The translations under genes were made by a program, and so were the position numbers. A model generated the notes under the pieces. That model searched no databases. It was not told the origin of the DNA and saw only the letters and a program-made list of their open reading frames with translations. From the NCBI GenBank assembly GCA_015501075.1, contig JADNYJ010000003.1:1-64000 (forward strand): a stretch of 64,000 nucleotides of DNA, in the 5' to 3' direction. Positions within the stretch are counted from its first letter, which is position 1. The number at the start of each line of letters is the position of its first letter. This document shows, one piece after another, positions 44,090 through 56,425 of the stretch. This DNA comes from Gymnopilus junonius. Lineage: Eukaryota; Basidiomycota; Agaricomycetes; Agaricales; Galerinaceae.

Positions 44090-45437
44090 ATGGCACCACT
44101 GCGGCTACGACATCCAAAGGGCGTCTCTACTCTAGATATATCCTGGGACTCCGGGTTCACTATTCAGGATCTCCAGCAAAAGATATATGCACTCACCGAC
44201 ATCCTCCCTTCTCGCCAGATCCGTTAGTCTCTTTTCCTGTCTGGTGTCCTTCGACATCTTCTCATTCCAAGTCGCGAATTAGTTAAATGTGGATATCCGC
44301 CAAGACCATTGACTTTGGTACCCGAACTTCCTATTGAATCGCTGGGGCTCCAGAGGGGAGAACAGCTCATTGTCACCGAGGACACAAGCAAGCCAGTCGC
44401 GTCTCAAAGTCGCGTGCAACCCCAAGCTTCTTCGATACATCAACAGGCGACTTCACCGATATTCCAACACAAGTCTGCTTCTGCTTCGCCCTCAGGGCCC
44501 GATAGTGTAGAGGTCGATGGAAGTTTCCTTGTCCATAGGGTGATTATACAGAGTTCTTTTTAAGTTCTGCATTTCCTCATCATGACCAAACACGCAGATC
44601 GTACCCGATGATAATTCATGTCTTTTCTCGTCTGCAGCCCTGGTATTCGAGCAAAGCATTACCAAAGCGCCTCAGATGCGCAAGCGTGAGCCTTGCTTCT
44701 GCGTCGCGTGGAAAGGCTCCTCACTAATGACAGCTCCCTAAGTTGTCGTAGAAGGCATCAGAAATAATCCATATACCTACAGCGAAGCGATTCTAGGGTG
44801 AGAGTCGATCCTTATTCTTCTGCACTACCTTTCCAAGTTGCACGATTAATATAGCATGCCGCCTACTCAATATCTTGCCACTATTTCCAAATCCACCAGC
44901 TGGGGAGGGGCCATCGAGCTCAGCGTTCTTGCTGCTCATTACTCCACAGAAATTGCCAGCATAGATGTAGAGACTGGCCGCATCGACCACTTCTCCCCAG
45001 GAGAACATATCACTGCGACCAATCGTGCTATCCTCATATATTCTGGCATCCATTATGACGCTGCGTCGCTAGCGCCCGTGCCTGACGCTCCGGACGATTG
45101 GCATCAGACCATTTTTCCTATTGTAAGCAGATATTCTATCCCCATGAACGGCGAGATTAATTCATGATTTGGCAGCGATCGTCCGAGGATAATTCTGATT
45201 CAATTCTTATCGCTGCGAAGAAACTCGCTGACATTCTACGCACAAAGAAGGCCTTCACGAACACTGCGACGTTCGATCTGAAATGTGAGGTACGTCAAGT
45301 TGTCATCAAGAACCGCAGAGCAGTCTGCTGATCACAATTGACGTCCTTCCTAGCAATGCGGTCAAGGGCTCAAGGGCGAAAAGGGGGCGCGAGCACATGC
45401 AGAGCAGACTGGGCATGTACGATTCGGGGAGTACTAG
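44090..45437 (+). CDS. OTU1: Ubiquitin thioesterase OTU1 (YOD1-like)
   Basis: Cysteine protease that trims ubiquitin chains, working with the Cdc48/p97 complex. Start MAPLRLRHPKGVSTLD; an N-terminal UBX-like domain (LQQKIYALTDILPSRQ joined to ILKCGYPPRPLTLV); the OTU catalytic block IVPDDNSCLFSSAALVF with catalytic Asp and Cys; GMPPTQYLATISKSTSWGGA; YSTEIASIDVETGRIDHF; YSGIHYDAASL with the catalytic His; and a C-terminal C2H2 zinc finger (CEQCGQGLKGEKGARAHAEQ then TGH). Seven or so introns with conserved reading phase. The stop TAG is at 45435-45437. Complete and intact. Confidence 0.93.
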
Positions 45438-45569
45438 CTAAAATGTTAGACCCTCTACATAGCGAATACGAAGTTTAGACTTGAAAACAAAATCAAAAAT
45501 ATTCACTAAAAATGGGTTCAAACCTTCAGGGGCACCCCGCACGTGTTGTACAGGAGGAGACAAATTAAC

Positions 45570-45576
45570 AAAAAAA
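45570..45576 (-). terminator. RNA polymerase III terminator of tRNA-Phe
   Basis: A run of seven T on the minus strand directly after the tRNA 3' end. Confidence 0.75.
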
Positions 45577-45660
45577 TGGGGGCACCGCGGATCGAACGCG
45601 GGACCTTTAGAATACACAAGTTGCTTCAGTCTACTGCTCTCCCAACTGAGCTATGCCCCC
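45577..45660 (-). tRNA. tRNA-Phe (GAA) with a short intron
   Basis: Folds as a tRNA on the minus strand: acceptor GGGGGCA/TGCCCCC, D-arm GCTCAGTTGGGAGAGC, T-arm CCGCG-TTCGATC-CGCGG, variable loop AGGTC, discriminator A. The anticodon loop reads CT-GAA-G, hence phenylalanine. About 11 bases between position 37 and the 3' side of the anticodon stem fit the usual place of a eukaryotic tRNA intron. The stem has one G-A mismatch at its top (27-43) and position 38 appears to be T, both slightly unusual. Confidence 0.9.
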
Positions 45661-45763
45661 ATATATCTAGACTTCCTTGTGCATTACTATATTGGTAAAA
45701 ATATACTGCTTGGGGTTGCATTCCTTACTTGCAACCTTGCGACGTTCGTTGGCAACTACGACC

Positions 45764-46713
45764 ATGTCTGGCACTGGGGCTCGCGAGAATGTCTTCGCAA
45801 CGCGTATGGCCCTCACTAATACTAAGCTCCGTCTGAAAGGCGCACAGACTGGACACTCACTACTTGCCAAGAAACGAGATGCATTGACCACCAGATTCCG
45901 AGCGATCTTAAAGAAGGTCGATGAGGTACGCACGAACTCGCCCTTGCCTTCCCCACAGACAAACGTATAGCACCCTTTGGCTGACGAGCTCAGCTTTAGG
46001 CGAAAAGGAAGATGGGCCGAGTTATGCAGCTTGCTTCATTCTCGATGGCTGAGGTCACTTATGCGACTGGAGACATTGCCTACCTCGTTCAAGAGCAAGC
46101 CAAGCTGGCGACTTTCCGAGTTAAAGCAAAGCAAGAGAATGTATCTGGAGTGGTACTTCCTGCATTTGAGGTTGACCGAGTAGCTGGATCAGGTATATTT
46201 CTTTCTAATTTCATGATATGACATTTAGAACTCAAACTCTGGCGTAGATTTCAACCTTACTGGTCTCGGAAGGGGTGGTCAACAAGTTATGAAAGCGAAG
46301 GAGGTATATGCCAAAGCCCTTGAGACCTTGGTTGAGCTTGCGTCGCTGCAGACTGCCTTCACTATTTTAGACGAAGTCATTCGTGCTACGAATCGCAGAG
46401 TAAATGCAATCGAGCACATCGTCATACCCCGATTGGAGAACACCATCAAGTATATCATGAGTGAACTTGACGAAATGGATCGAGAGGAATTCTTCAGGTT
46501 TGCCTATTTAGTTGTTGCAACATTTATGCTGATATTTTACTCAGGCTAAAGAAGGTGCAAGGAAAGAAGAAAAGAGACACAGCGAACCGCGAAGCAGCTC
46601 AGACGCAGAAAGAGAGCGAGACTCATGAACCGACAGCCGTTGACATATCACTCGAGGATGGAGGAGGAAGTGTCGACTTGCTCAGTAGCAAGGACGAGGA
46701 CGTTATTTTCTGA
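45764..46713 (+). CDS. VMA8: V-type proton ATPase subunit D
   Basis: Central-stalk subunit of the vacuolar H+-ATPase. Four exons give about 250 residues: [40 protein letters not shown], then [80 protein letters not shown] and [20 protein letters not shown]. The C-terminal tail ([20 protein letters not shown]) is acidic. Stop TGA at 46711-46713. It converges on RPL26, 200 bp away, and its start is about 100 bp from the tRNA-Phe gene. Confidence 0.95.
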
Positions 46714-46913
46714 AATTCATTGTCGTCAAAGAGTATTTTGGCAAGCCCGTACAATACTGCATATTTTACCCTTCCAGACATCTTATTCCAAATCAATGAT
46801 AATGAGCAATTCGACGCATAGGACAGCAGGATGAGATCAGGGCATGTGGCATAGCTTGCGTATATACATGGAGGGAGTTTTGGAGGTCAAGTGCAAAGCT
46901 GTAGCAGAAGAGT

Positions 46914-47662
46914 TTACTGCGAAGACTATCAGATGCTTGCACGAAACCAACAAATTAACCACACGTACATCAACCATCTCGACATCGGCAGCAGCCTTAG
47001 GCGATTTCTTTCTGTCCTTCCTCTCCAAAATTGCCCGTCTGAGTGTAATTGAAGCAGCGCGGATAAGCGTAAATTTTGATAACAAATTGCAACAATACGA
47101 ACCTATCAGTGTCCAGCTTAATGGTAGTGATGACAACATTGCTGGGGTGGATTCCAATAGGGGAGGTAGCGCCGTTTGATTTATCCCTTTGCACGCGGTC
47201 GACATGGATCACCCACTTCTTGCGGTAGACCTGGGTGACCTTCCCTTCACGACCCTTGTACTTTCCTCGGACAATGCGAACTTCGTCGTCTTTACGAACT
47301 GGGAGAGAGCGGCACTAAAAGATGCAAAGGCTTTAATAAAAATTTCGACCCTTGCAAGCTATGTATCCATCCTCACGTTATACTTAGCACGGAGCTCCTT
47401 TGCGAGGGATGACGACATAATCTTGCGGCGAATTGAGGAGGGGGCCGAGAAGTGGGCCTTGCGGGACTTGCGCCGTGAGGAGGAGACGTCTGAATAGCAG
47501 AACAATATCATAGGTCAGCATTTCATCCCAACAAGCCTCATCTGAAAGTCAGAGAACCCATCCAGCCCAAATCTTGATGAAATTCCATCCAAACTCCCCC
47601 AAAGATGCCACAGGCGCGAAGGATATGAATGGCAGACGCTACGCACCGGCGTTGAACTTCAT
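46914..47662 (-). CDS. RPL26: 60S ribosomal protein L26 (uL24)
   Basis: Large-subunit ribosomal protein near the peptide exit tunnel. The short first exon MKFNA is split by a long intron (about 47496-47648) from [20 protein letters not shown], followed by [20 protein letters not shown], a second intron, then [40 protein letters not shown] and [20 protein letters not shown]. The C-terminal part ends [16 protein letters not shown] if a last intron (about 46925-46967) is removed; the stop is at 46914. A tiny first coding exon and a long first intron are typical for fungal ribosomal protein genes. Divergent from FRG1 over 162 bp. Confidence 0.92.
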
Positions 47663-47824
47663 TTTGTCGGAGGGGGTGTCTTGAGGTCGGCTTGGGCGAT
47701 GAGGAGAGTACTTTCGCGAAGCCTCTGGGAAGGTTATTCCCACGGTCTCATCATGTGATACCGACTATTGTCCCCTCCTCACCAGTCTCTTGTTGTTCAA
47801 CTCTTCTTCCATTCATATCTCTAA

Positions 47825-48846
47825 ATGTCGGACAAAATCCACTCTACCAAGTTAAAATTTAAAGGCGACAAACCAAAGAAGAAGAGAAAGAGAGAGGCTG
47901 GCGATGACGGCAGCAGAGTTGGAAGTAGTAGCAGACAGAAGCTCGACGACAGGGACCCAGAAACATGGGTTCAACCAGAGAATGTGAGCGAGTTGCGCGG
48001 GCCTACTTTTATTATCCATCCATCCGACCCCTCTCCAATATCTGTCAATTATAATGCTACCACCAATCGCCTTGTTCTCTCCCCACTTGACAAAGATAAA
48101 TCAGAAGAGGACTTCGACATCAAGGTACTTGATCGAGTACCGACAGATGTGTCCCAAGTTTGGGTGACTACTCGCGTGGCTGGCTCCTCTACCATTAACT
48201 TGCGCACTGGAACAGGGGAAGGGAAGTTCCTCTCTTGCGATGCTCATGGTCTTGTATCGGCGGACCGCGACGCCCGTGGTCCTCAGGAAGAATGGACGCC
48301 GATTGTATTGCCCGACGGCATGGTGGCATTTATGAATGTCTATGAGAAGTACCTGAGTGTGGATGAAGTGGCTGGTGGCCAAATTCAATTACGTGGTGAC
48401 AGCGAAGAAGTTGGCTTTGCCGAACGATTTTGGGTGAAGATTCAGTACAAATATAAGAAAGAGGCCCATGAGGAAGAGAAGAAGAGAAAGGATGGCTTAA
48501 CAGCGCCTCCTATGATAGATGAATCAGGCACTAAGTAAGTAGTTATGCACTCCTGAATAGCATTATCTCTGTTAACCACACTTGAAGCCGCGTCTACCAA
48601 GCATGGGGTGCTGGCCGTTCTATCGTGTCAACCGAAGATAAAAAAGAGGTCTGCCATGTTGCTTGTCACCTAACTACAAGTTGTGTATTGATGTCATCCA
48701 GCTCAAGCGCGCCCGAAAGGAGGGTCGGTTAGCAGAGGCCATGCTTGATCGCAGGGCCAAATTGAAAAGGTGTGTGTAGTTCGTAGTTTTGCCTCAGAAG
48801 TTGCTCTATGGTTGACCGTGACAATTGTAGCGATCGGTTCTGCTAA
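47825..48846 (+). CDS. FRG1: FRG1-like protein
   Basis: Nuclear/nucleolar actin- and RNA-associated protein related to human FRG1, linked to pre-mRNA splicing and ribosome biogenesis. The Lys-rich N-terminus (KLKFKGDKPKKKRKREAGDD) is a likely nuclear localisation signal. The fascin-like beta-trefoil includes LRTGTGEGKFLSCDAHGLVS, EEWTPIVLPDGMVAFMNVYE, KYLSVDEVAGGQIQLRGDSE and GFAERFWVKIQYKYKKEAHE. The C-terminal end is YQAWGAGRSI, then KKELKRARKEGRLAEAMLDR and a basic tail ending SDRFC, with three short introns; stop at 48844-48846. Complete and intact. Confidence 0.9.
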
Positions 48847-49710
48847 TGTATCCATCTGCCCGATGTACAATACTAATACTCACGCCTACACCATGCCACG
48901 TTCAGGAAAATATTGAGTTTGCCATTTACAACCTTTCACGCACTATGGAAGTAGGATGAACATTAAGGCTTATCATTGCGTACTGATCCCTCTTCTAGTC
49001 GAATAGGGTTTGTCTCCATTCCTTAGTTGAACTCAATTCTCAAGTCTGGTCTGCCAACAGGTTCCAGAGAAGTTTGACCTGTATAGGAAGGTGCAAAGTA
49101 ATGTTCATCTGTTTGTGCAATGCTCGTTCTCTTGAAGCTATACCTTCAGTCAATGCCACACATCGAAATTGGATGTGTGCTTCACTTTCTTTCTAACTAC
49201 TGTGGAACCTTTCCGACGGGCAGCCAAACCTCATATGTATGCGAATACCGCCCACATAAACTGTCCGATGGAGTGGAAATGTGGTACATGACCATTTGCA
49301 GTCGTTTGTGCTCAATTTTCCATTATCGAAGCAATGCTTACGTGTCCGGATGAATGTTAGTCTCTTGCTGTCGATCTTCTGAAGCGGTGCCTTCGGGAGA
49401 GTCTGGATGTAAGGAGAAATACTCGGATACGTAATGGGATGTCTCAACCCCATTCATTCAAGAAATATATGACCATTGTGTGCAATGCCATACACCAATC
49501 TGTCATGCACAGAGTTTCAACATGGCCAACAGAAATTATTTTCCGTCTCTATTAACATCGCACGTAAACGCGGTCTTTATCTGCTTTCAAAACAAATCGT
49601 ATTCGTGGCGTATCTAGGCAGGAAAGCAAAGGAAAAAAAGGACGTGTTTATCTTCAAAGCGTACTACATGTTGCAAAAAGGAATTTGATGAGAATCGTAG
49701 CACCAAACGT
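48847..49710. other. Intergenic region between FRG1 and Ran
   Basis: Convergent 3' flanks, about 860 bp. The ORFs here (for example 49476-49688) have no recognisable protein features. No repeat or RNA gene seen. Confidence 0.5.
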
Positions 49711-50806
49711 TTAGAGATCTTCGTCGTCCTCTGGGAGAGGAACAGCCTCGGCCTACACAATTGTGAGGTATAGCAAATAAACAAGTTCAATGAAACTCAC
49801 CCGCTTCAATTCTTGCTCGTATTGCGCCATGAGATTTTGATCGACGGCAACCTCGGCAGGAGCGAGAGCAGGAGCGGCCACAAATTCAAGAGTTGGGTTT
49901 CTTTGGAATGATGATCAGCGATTGTGGATAGACATATCAGACCAGATCAAGTTCTTACCCAACGAGCTTCCGTGCCAACCACAGGAAAGGCTTCTCGAAG
50001 TTGTAGTTCGATTTAGCCGAGATTTCAAAGTATTGCAGGTTCTTCTTTCTGTGGAAAGTGACAGCACCTGTCTTCACTTTACGTTCCTGGAAAACTAATC
50101 AATTATCGAGAAGAGCCCAGCGTGGTGAGACTATCCAACCTTAATGTCTACTTTGTTTCCGCAGAGGACAATGGGAATGTTTTCGCAGACACGTTCAAGA
50201 TCACGATGCCAGTTGGGGACATTTTTGTAGGTGATACGGGAGGTGACGTCGAACATGATGATGCCACACTGGCCTTGGATGTAGTAGCCATCTCGGAGAC
50301 CACCAAACTTCTCCTGACCAGCGGTGTCCCAAACGTTGAAGCAGATTGTACCAAAGTTGGTTGTGAATTGGAGAGGGTGGACCTCGACACCCAGAGTAGC
50401 TGAAGGAGAAATATACAGTCAGATAGTTGAAGAGCGCGTCAAATCGCACAAGCGCGAAATTGAAATTGAAACTATTATCGCGTACCGATATATTTCTTTT
50501 CGAATTCACCAGTCAAATGGCGCTGAGCGATGGGCGAGATCAGCACGCGATCTTTGGAAACCGAAGAAGATGGATGAACGCACCTTGACGAAAGTGGTCT
50601 TGCCAGTTCCACCGTCACCGACTGCATCCCAATATTACGCCACACGAGCCACAGAGGTTGTTGGAAGAGTTGAATGACGATGATGGATCCGATTTGAACA
50701 TCGATGAAAGAAAAGTAGCGAAGATCACGTTAGAAACCGAAGGAAAACAGACAGCGAAGGGCCTACCAAGGACAAGCTTGAATGTGGGAATGGTCTGATC
50801 AGCCAT
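49711..50806 (-). CDS. RAN: GTP-binding nuclear protein Ran (Gsp1/Spi1)
   Basis: Small GTPase that drives nuclear transport and spindle assembly. Seven or so exons give about 215 residues. The G1 loop [14 protein letters not shown] is built from three short exons ([13 protein letters not shown] first). Then come [20 protein letters not shown], the G3 box [40 protein letters not shown], the G4 box [14 protein letters not shown], and the G5 region [20 protein letters not shown]. The acidic C-terminus ends [10 protein letters not shown], the Ran hallmark. Stop TAA at 49711-49713. Complete and intact. Confidence 0.97.
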
Positions 50807-51779
50807 GTTATAGATGAGGTGGGGACTGGAGGAGGAAAGTGTAGAACAGAGGTTGCAGGCAAATGAAAGAAAATCGTTAGTCAGATAAGGTTTGGGACGA
50901 GATGGCTATTCCCGAAACAAGAAAAACCATTCCAAAGCCTTCTACGGCTCTGATTCATATTGACTCAATCGATGGCCTGTCTGAAAGTATGCTTGCTTGT
51001 TGTTTTTTCTGCACCTAGGCTATAATGGATCTGGCAAACGTGTCATTGGCCCCTTTTCATCAATCCTGCCGGATGCGATGGCCGTTTGACTCGACCTCGT
51101 CCATGGTATTCATCAAACGCCCGGCAAGGGAGATCCATGCAGCCATAGTCGACTCTTGTCTTGCAAACGATTCCCAACATGTAGGGTCGACTCTTCAGGG
51201 TTAGACAGTAGTTGAAAATGATTCTCGCCCTCTCCAACTCGGCCATTATATATATATATATTTATATTTATGCGGCTCGACGAGTTGAACTACAAAGAAA
51301 TGAAACTTGGATGAATAATCCTAATGACTACTGCGGTGCTCCTCTGCACGTTGTCGGTTAGAAAATATCCGTGCTTTTACCAAAAGCGGGGTAAATTAGC
51401 AATCTCGCTATTTCTTTAAATCAATAATTGGTACTGATCTTGAGGGCCAACCTGTGGACGGAAGGACTGCCGAGGGAGCTCGATAGCTATATGTCCTACG
51501 AAAAGACTTCCATGCTCTAGGATGTGAGAGGAAACACTCTGTTCGGCAAGGAGACCGAGAGGGGACCCGTATTCTAAGCAGACACTTTCGGCATTTCGGC
51601 AGGCATGAGGTCACCGTTGCAAATCCGCGATCGTCTGTGTCTCCCATGCCAGTGAATTATGAATTCCAACCTAAAAGGGGCTCCCCGGATCCTGTAGATG
51701 ATGTCTGCAGGTGGGATTCTTAACCGCAGGCTTTTCTTTCCCTTTCTTTCACGTTCCTCAAAATTTTCTTCGCGTCGTA
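50807..51779. other. Long intergenic region between Ran and MFS gene
   Basis: About 970 bp between divergent start codons. Contains an AT dinucleotide tract (listed separately) and no supported coding sequence. Confidence 0.5.
51247..51272. repeat. TA-rich microsatellite
   Basis: Alternating TA repeat of about seven units grading into TTTATATTTATG, in the Ran/MFS intergenic region. Likely length-variable. Confidence 0.7.
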
Positions 51780-54700
51780 ATGTCCGGAGAACGGCAAGAA
51801 ACAGTTGAAACCGCACTCAAACCAGAGGAACAACAGACGGCCACCACCAAGGCAAAGGCTGCGCCTGGTTCATCATGGAAGACTGACGAGACCCATGTCC
51901 TCCCCAAAAACAACCTGACCCTCGTCAGTCAGTTCATTTGGCATTTGAATTCTTGCCTGACTGCACTCGTAGGTATTCGCTGGCTTAATGGCGACGGTTT
52001 TCCTGGCTGCCATCGACCAGGTATGATTTTCTTTGTCGTATCTGGTCGCCACTCTCTGACATGCATTATTCTTCTAGACGATCGTTGCTACGGCTTTGCC
52101 CACAATCGTCAGTCAGCTGGGTGGTGGAAAGGATTACAGTTGGGTCGGAACGTTCGTCTGATTCCCGTTGTGATTAGCAGGCGTGAGTTAACTTTGTTGC
52201 TTTAGTGCGTATCTTTTAGCCGCAGCTAGGTAAGCCTTCTGCACCTGCAGGATATCGAACTCTGTTGACACCGTCCTGCCAGTTTATCACCGTTATACGG
52301 GAAACTTTCGGATCTGATCGGCAGAAAACCTATTCTATACGCTTCCATTCTTGTTTTCCTAGCGAGTTTCCTTTTCCTTTCAATTTTAATGCGCCATTGA
52401 CCGTTAACGATCGAATAGATTGGTTCAGCCCTATGTGGGGCGGCCCAGAACATTGTAAGTACTGGCCAATGTGTAAAAGAGCAACTTTCTAGAATGGCTA
52501 CATTTTTTCTTTAGACATGGTTGATCGTTTCGAGAGCCGTTCAGGGCATTGGAGGTGGTGGAATCATACAATTGGTGCATTTCGGAATTTTCGATTTATT
52601 TGCTTGGTCCCAATACCGATACGCCCTCTTAGGTTAACATCACGATCAGTGATATCGTCCCTCTGCGAGAGTGAGTTCTGAATTACCGTTCGATAATGTC
52701 CAACCCTTTCTGATGCAACCTTTAGTCGAGGGAAGTATGGTGGTCTAATTGGAGCGACTTGGGGTATAGCCAGTGTTGTAGGGCCCTTGCTTGGAGGCGT
52801 GAGTTTCCTGCCCTCATTTTTTCCGTTTATTTTTAACCTGTGTCACAGGTTTTTACTGACCACGTCTCATGGCGATGGTGAGTAGCTGAATATTATTGCA
52901 TCCTTTTTTCTGCTTATTTTGAATCCACCACAGGTGTTTTTTTATCAACTTGTAAGCTAGATTGATGCCAAGCACTGCGATTTCAAGCTAACTCATTTAT
53001 TCTTAGACCAACGGGCGGAGTTGCTGCTGCCATCTTATTCTTTTTCCTCAACCTTAATCCTCATCAAGGAAGGACTCTAAAGCAGCACGTTCAAGAATTT
53101 GATTTTGTGGGCTTATCCCTCCTCATTGCTGGAATCGTTCTTCTATTACTTGGCTTCAACGAGAGTGAAACGTCGTGTAAGCGATATCTGATTCATTTAC
53201 AATAGACTGATGTATTTCCACAGGGTCTTCCAAAGAGACAATTGCTCTCCTTGTAGTCGGCGGCGTTTGCCTGATCAGCAGTGCAGTTAACGAGGGATTC
53301 ACAAACCGTTCTCCCATCGTTCCTCCCCGTCTGTTCAAGGTATCATATTATCAACCTTTTCTGTTAATTTACCTAACCCTCTGATCAGACACGAACTACT
53401 GCAATAATACTAATAACGACATTTTTTCACGCCATTGCATTTTTCTCTGGAGCATATTACCTTCCTCTTTATTTCCAAGTGCTTGGCGCCTCTGCTACTA
53501 GGGCTGGTGTTCAGTAAGTTGCCTATATGAAGAGTATATTCGTTCTTGTCGCTAATGACTCGTTCAGAATGTTACCATTTTCTCTAGGTTCTGCTGCATT
53601 CTCCGCCATCTCTGGCGTCATTGTATCCCGGACGGGGCAATACAGGCCAGTGATGTGGATAGCGTATGCTATTTTTACTACCGGAATGGGCTTGATGACC
53701 ATGCTCAGCTCTACATCTTCAACGTAAGTTTTTCCGAATGTTTCTGGCTTGATAGATTTACTAAGAATGTTTGCAGTGCCGTCAAAGTTGTATACCCGCT
53801 CATTGCAGCACTCGGCCTTGGCTGTCTATTCCAGGTGAGTACGCCGTTTGTAATAAGACCAGAAAAAGGGTGACTTTGGATTGCAGACTCCGCTTATTGG
53901 CCTTCAGGCGGCAATGCCAATCAAGGATATGGCTACTAGTACCGCAACCTTTGGTTTCATCAGGTTTGTGGATGATCTTATCTGACAATTCTCGGGTACA
54001 TTCTGACTTGAGTGTCAGAACCCTGGGCGCAACAGTAGGCATTTCCATCGGTCAAGCCATCTACTCGAGTGTATGTGTTCTTTCTCTTGTGAATCTTCCC
54101 CCTCAGCCGAGTCTAACGTCAGCCCACTTATTAGACGCTGCGCAAGAAGATCGTGCATATACCCAACCTAGGAGATATCAACACGTCGCCAGTTGCCCTT
54201 AGCGAGAGTGTGCGACAACTCAAAAATATACCTGTACGTATCATCGGCTCCGTTTTAGGTATTTACTTGGGATTTAGTCAACTGAATTACCCCAACAGGA
54301 CCCTATCACACGGGCGGCTGTGATTGGCGCCTATGCCAAGTCAATAAGCGAGATTTGGCTTGTTATGACTCCCATTTTGGGTGCTTGCGTCATCATGGGT
54401 GAGTGTTTTGAATTGTGGGCGGCTTTGTGATCGGGAAAAGTCCATTCCTGAGTTGGAATGCCGCTCTTCTTATTTTACTCAAGTGCGCGAATAGACGGAT
54501 AGACGCTGACTGTCCTCTGCAGTGTTATTTATTAGGAAATATACCCTGAAGCGCACGATCGTGCGTGCTGAGCAAGACAAGAAGACTCCAGAAGGCGACC
54601 TCGAGAAAGGACAGATCACTATCGAGGACGCTCAAGGGGCTGCCGCACCAGAGATCTCTGAGAAAGAGAGAGACCCGAGACTATCGACAGAGAAAGAGAA

Positions 54701-54785
54701 GATCGAACCTGATACGGACGACATAACCGTGAGACCCGCGACAAGCTCGGGTGAATCGAAGACGGGAAGTAGCAAGGAATACTAG
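51780..54785 (+). CDS. MFS drug:H+ antiporter, 14-helix (DHA2) type
   Basis: Multidrug-type membrane transporter, probably plasma membrane. The cytosolic N-terminus is [20 protein letters not shown]; helix 1 has [23 protein letters not shown] motif A is [11 protein letters not shown]; then [20 protein letters not shown] and the antiporter motif C region [19 protein letters not shown]. Later segments include [20 protein letters not shown] and [20 protein letters not shown]. The C-terminal tail is long, charged and cytosolic. About seventeen small exons; junctions near 52140-52230 are the least certain. Start ATG at 51780 and stop at 54783-54785. Substrate cannot be inferred. GID4 lies between it and the monooxygenase. 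Confidence 0.88.
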
Positions 54786-55038
54786 CAAGGTTTCGGGCCT
54801 GATGGAAGTAAAAGGGAATGTTGACAGGATCCTTGGTCTAGAGCTGGACTTGTCTGCTGACGATACACCGTTATGAATTTGACGATTGCACTAACTTAAT
54901 GTGTATTCTTACTAGTAGTATTTGTAGATCCCCATCATAGAGGTTATCGATAAGTACATGTGTCACTTGACAGGGATGTGAGAGCACGTGGTGTGTGGGT
55001 CGTCTGTCCGTCTGTCTTGGCTTGTTGTTCTTCACACA

Positions 55039-56425
55039 ATGCCCTCCGAACAACATGCTCAACATCTCGAACCTCAGTCGGACCCTCAAGTGAAGGTCTG
55101 CTCGTCTGTCAGTCTGCTCTCGCGGATCCTGCGGTGTCTCTTGTCTGCACTCTTTGTCGGGACCGGCCGCAAGAGCTCAGGCAGCTCAGAATCGACCAAG
55201 ACCCCCATCGCCATGACATGTCTCCTCTCTCCTCCACCAGGCGCTCCCAGGAGCTTCCCCCCGTCTTTGAATGTCACCCCTCTTCAACAAGTTTTGCAAA
55301 GAAGCCTGCATTATCCACTATTCAATGCAACATCACCTCCCCTGCCCTTCCTGCCCCTCCTCGACACCCTCCCCATTTCTCTCCTGCTATTTCTGCTTTC
55401 GAAACTACTCCTACTCGTCAACATCAAAGCACCCTTCCTACCCCTTCCCCTCCTCAGCCTTTCTCCGATCCCCTGGCGGACGTCACCCGCCTCCGTGTCC
55501 GCTCACGAGCACACCATTGCTTGTATCCCGGAGCCATCTTTCAAGGGACACAGAAAAGCGGTAGAAATAGCTACGACGTCAATGTGACCATCGTGGTAGG
55601 TCGCTCTTGCTTCCCCTTACCTTTGGTAAGCTGAGTCCTATGATTGACAAATAAGGACGTGAACTTCGCTGCCTCTACGCTCTGCGGCTATCTTAGAATT
55701 CGCGGTCTCACAGATGATTGGCCAGAGCTTACTACTTACTTTGATGCTGAAATTATCGGCAGCCGCTATGGTTTTCTCACACAAAATTGGGGTGCGACAC
55801 AGCACGAGGATATCGTGCATTGGTCTAGGTTCCCTGCTTTCAAGCATATCAGACACGAAGCTCAGCGACCGCACATGACTCTTGATGACCGAGACCGTGG
55901 TGTCGTTTTCATGAGATGGAAAGAGCGATTTTTAGTTCCGGACCATCGGGTACAGGACATCAATGGTGCAAGTTTTGCAGGTAACCTGTTTTTACCTTTG
56001 AAGTTCCATGAACGGGCAGGAAATGTTAACGTTCTGCGTCTCCCAGGTTTTTATTATGTTTGCGTCGATTTCAATCCACCTGCGACACCGTCTTCACCGA
56101 CAGAGTCTGCCATTGACGAATTTCAAGCTCCTTTATCTCCAGAAAGCGACGATATGCCTCGATTTTCGAGGAAATTAACTCGTTCAAGATCACGCCGCGA
56201 CTCCAGTATTCGTCGTCGGGGCCCATCCCTTACACCTCTTAATCCTCATGTGGCGACTATGAGTGGTTTCTACTACCATCAGAACTCCGAGCCGTGAGTT
56301 CATAGCGCAATTTTTAAATCTTATCTTCATCGGGCTAAACGCAGCTTTGTGCTATAATTAGGTATCAACAACTTTCGCTGTCGCATATCCCAGAGTACAC
56401 AAGTTCTAGCTTTGAGTTCCGCTAA
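55039..56425 (+). CDS. GID4: GID4/VID24 substrate receptor of the GID/CTLH ubiquitin ligase
   Basis: Receptor for Pro/N-degron substrates such as gluconeogenic enzymes. The Ser/Pro-rich N-terminus is weakly defined; MPSEQHAQHLEPQSDP at 55039 is the proposed start and an intron must shift the frame before SDPLADVTRLRVRSRAHH. The conserved beta-barrel follows: CLYPGAIFQGTQKSGRNSYD, VNFAASTLCGYLRIRGLTDD, FDAEIIGSRYGFLTQNWGAT, VFMRWKERFLVPDHRVQDIN, GASFAGFYYVCVDF. An insert with Ser/Arg-rich sequence separates this from the last strands GFYYHQNSEPYQQLSLSHIP and the final EYTSSSFEFR, stop at 56423-56425. That closing pattern matches the family well. Confidence 0.88.

Noticed and set aside
46844..47179. 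Plus-strand ORF of 111 codons over RPL26
   Set aside because: Antisense to a clearly conserved ribosomal protein gene.
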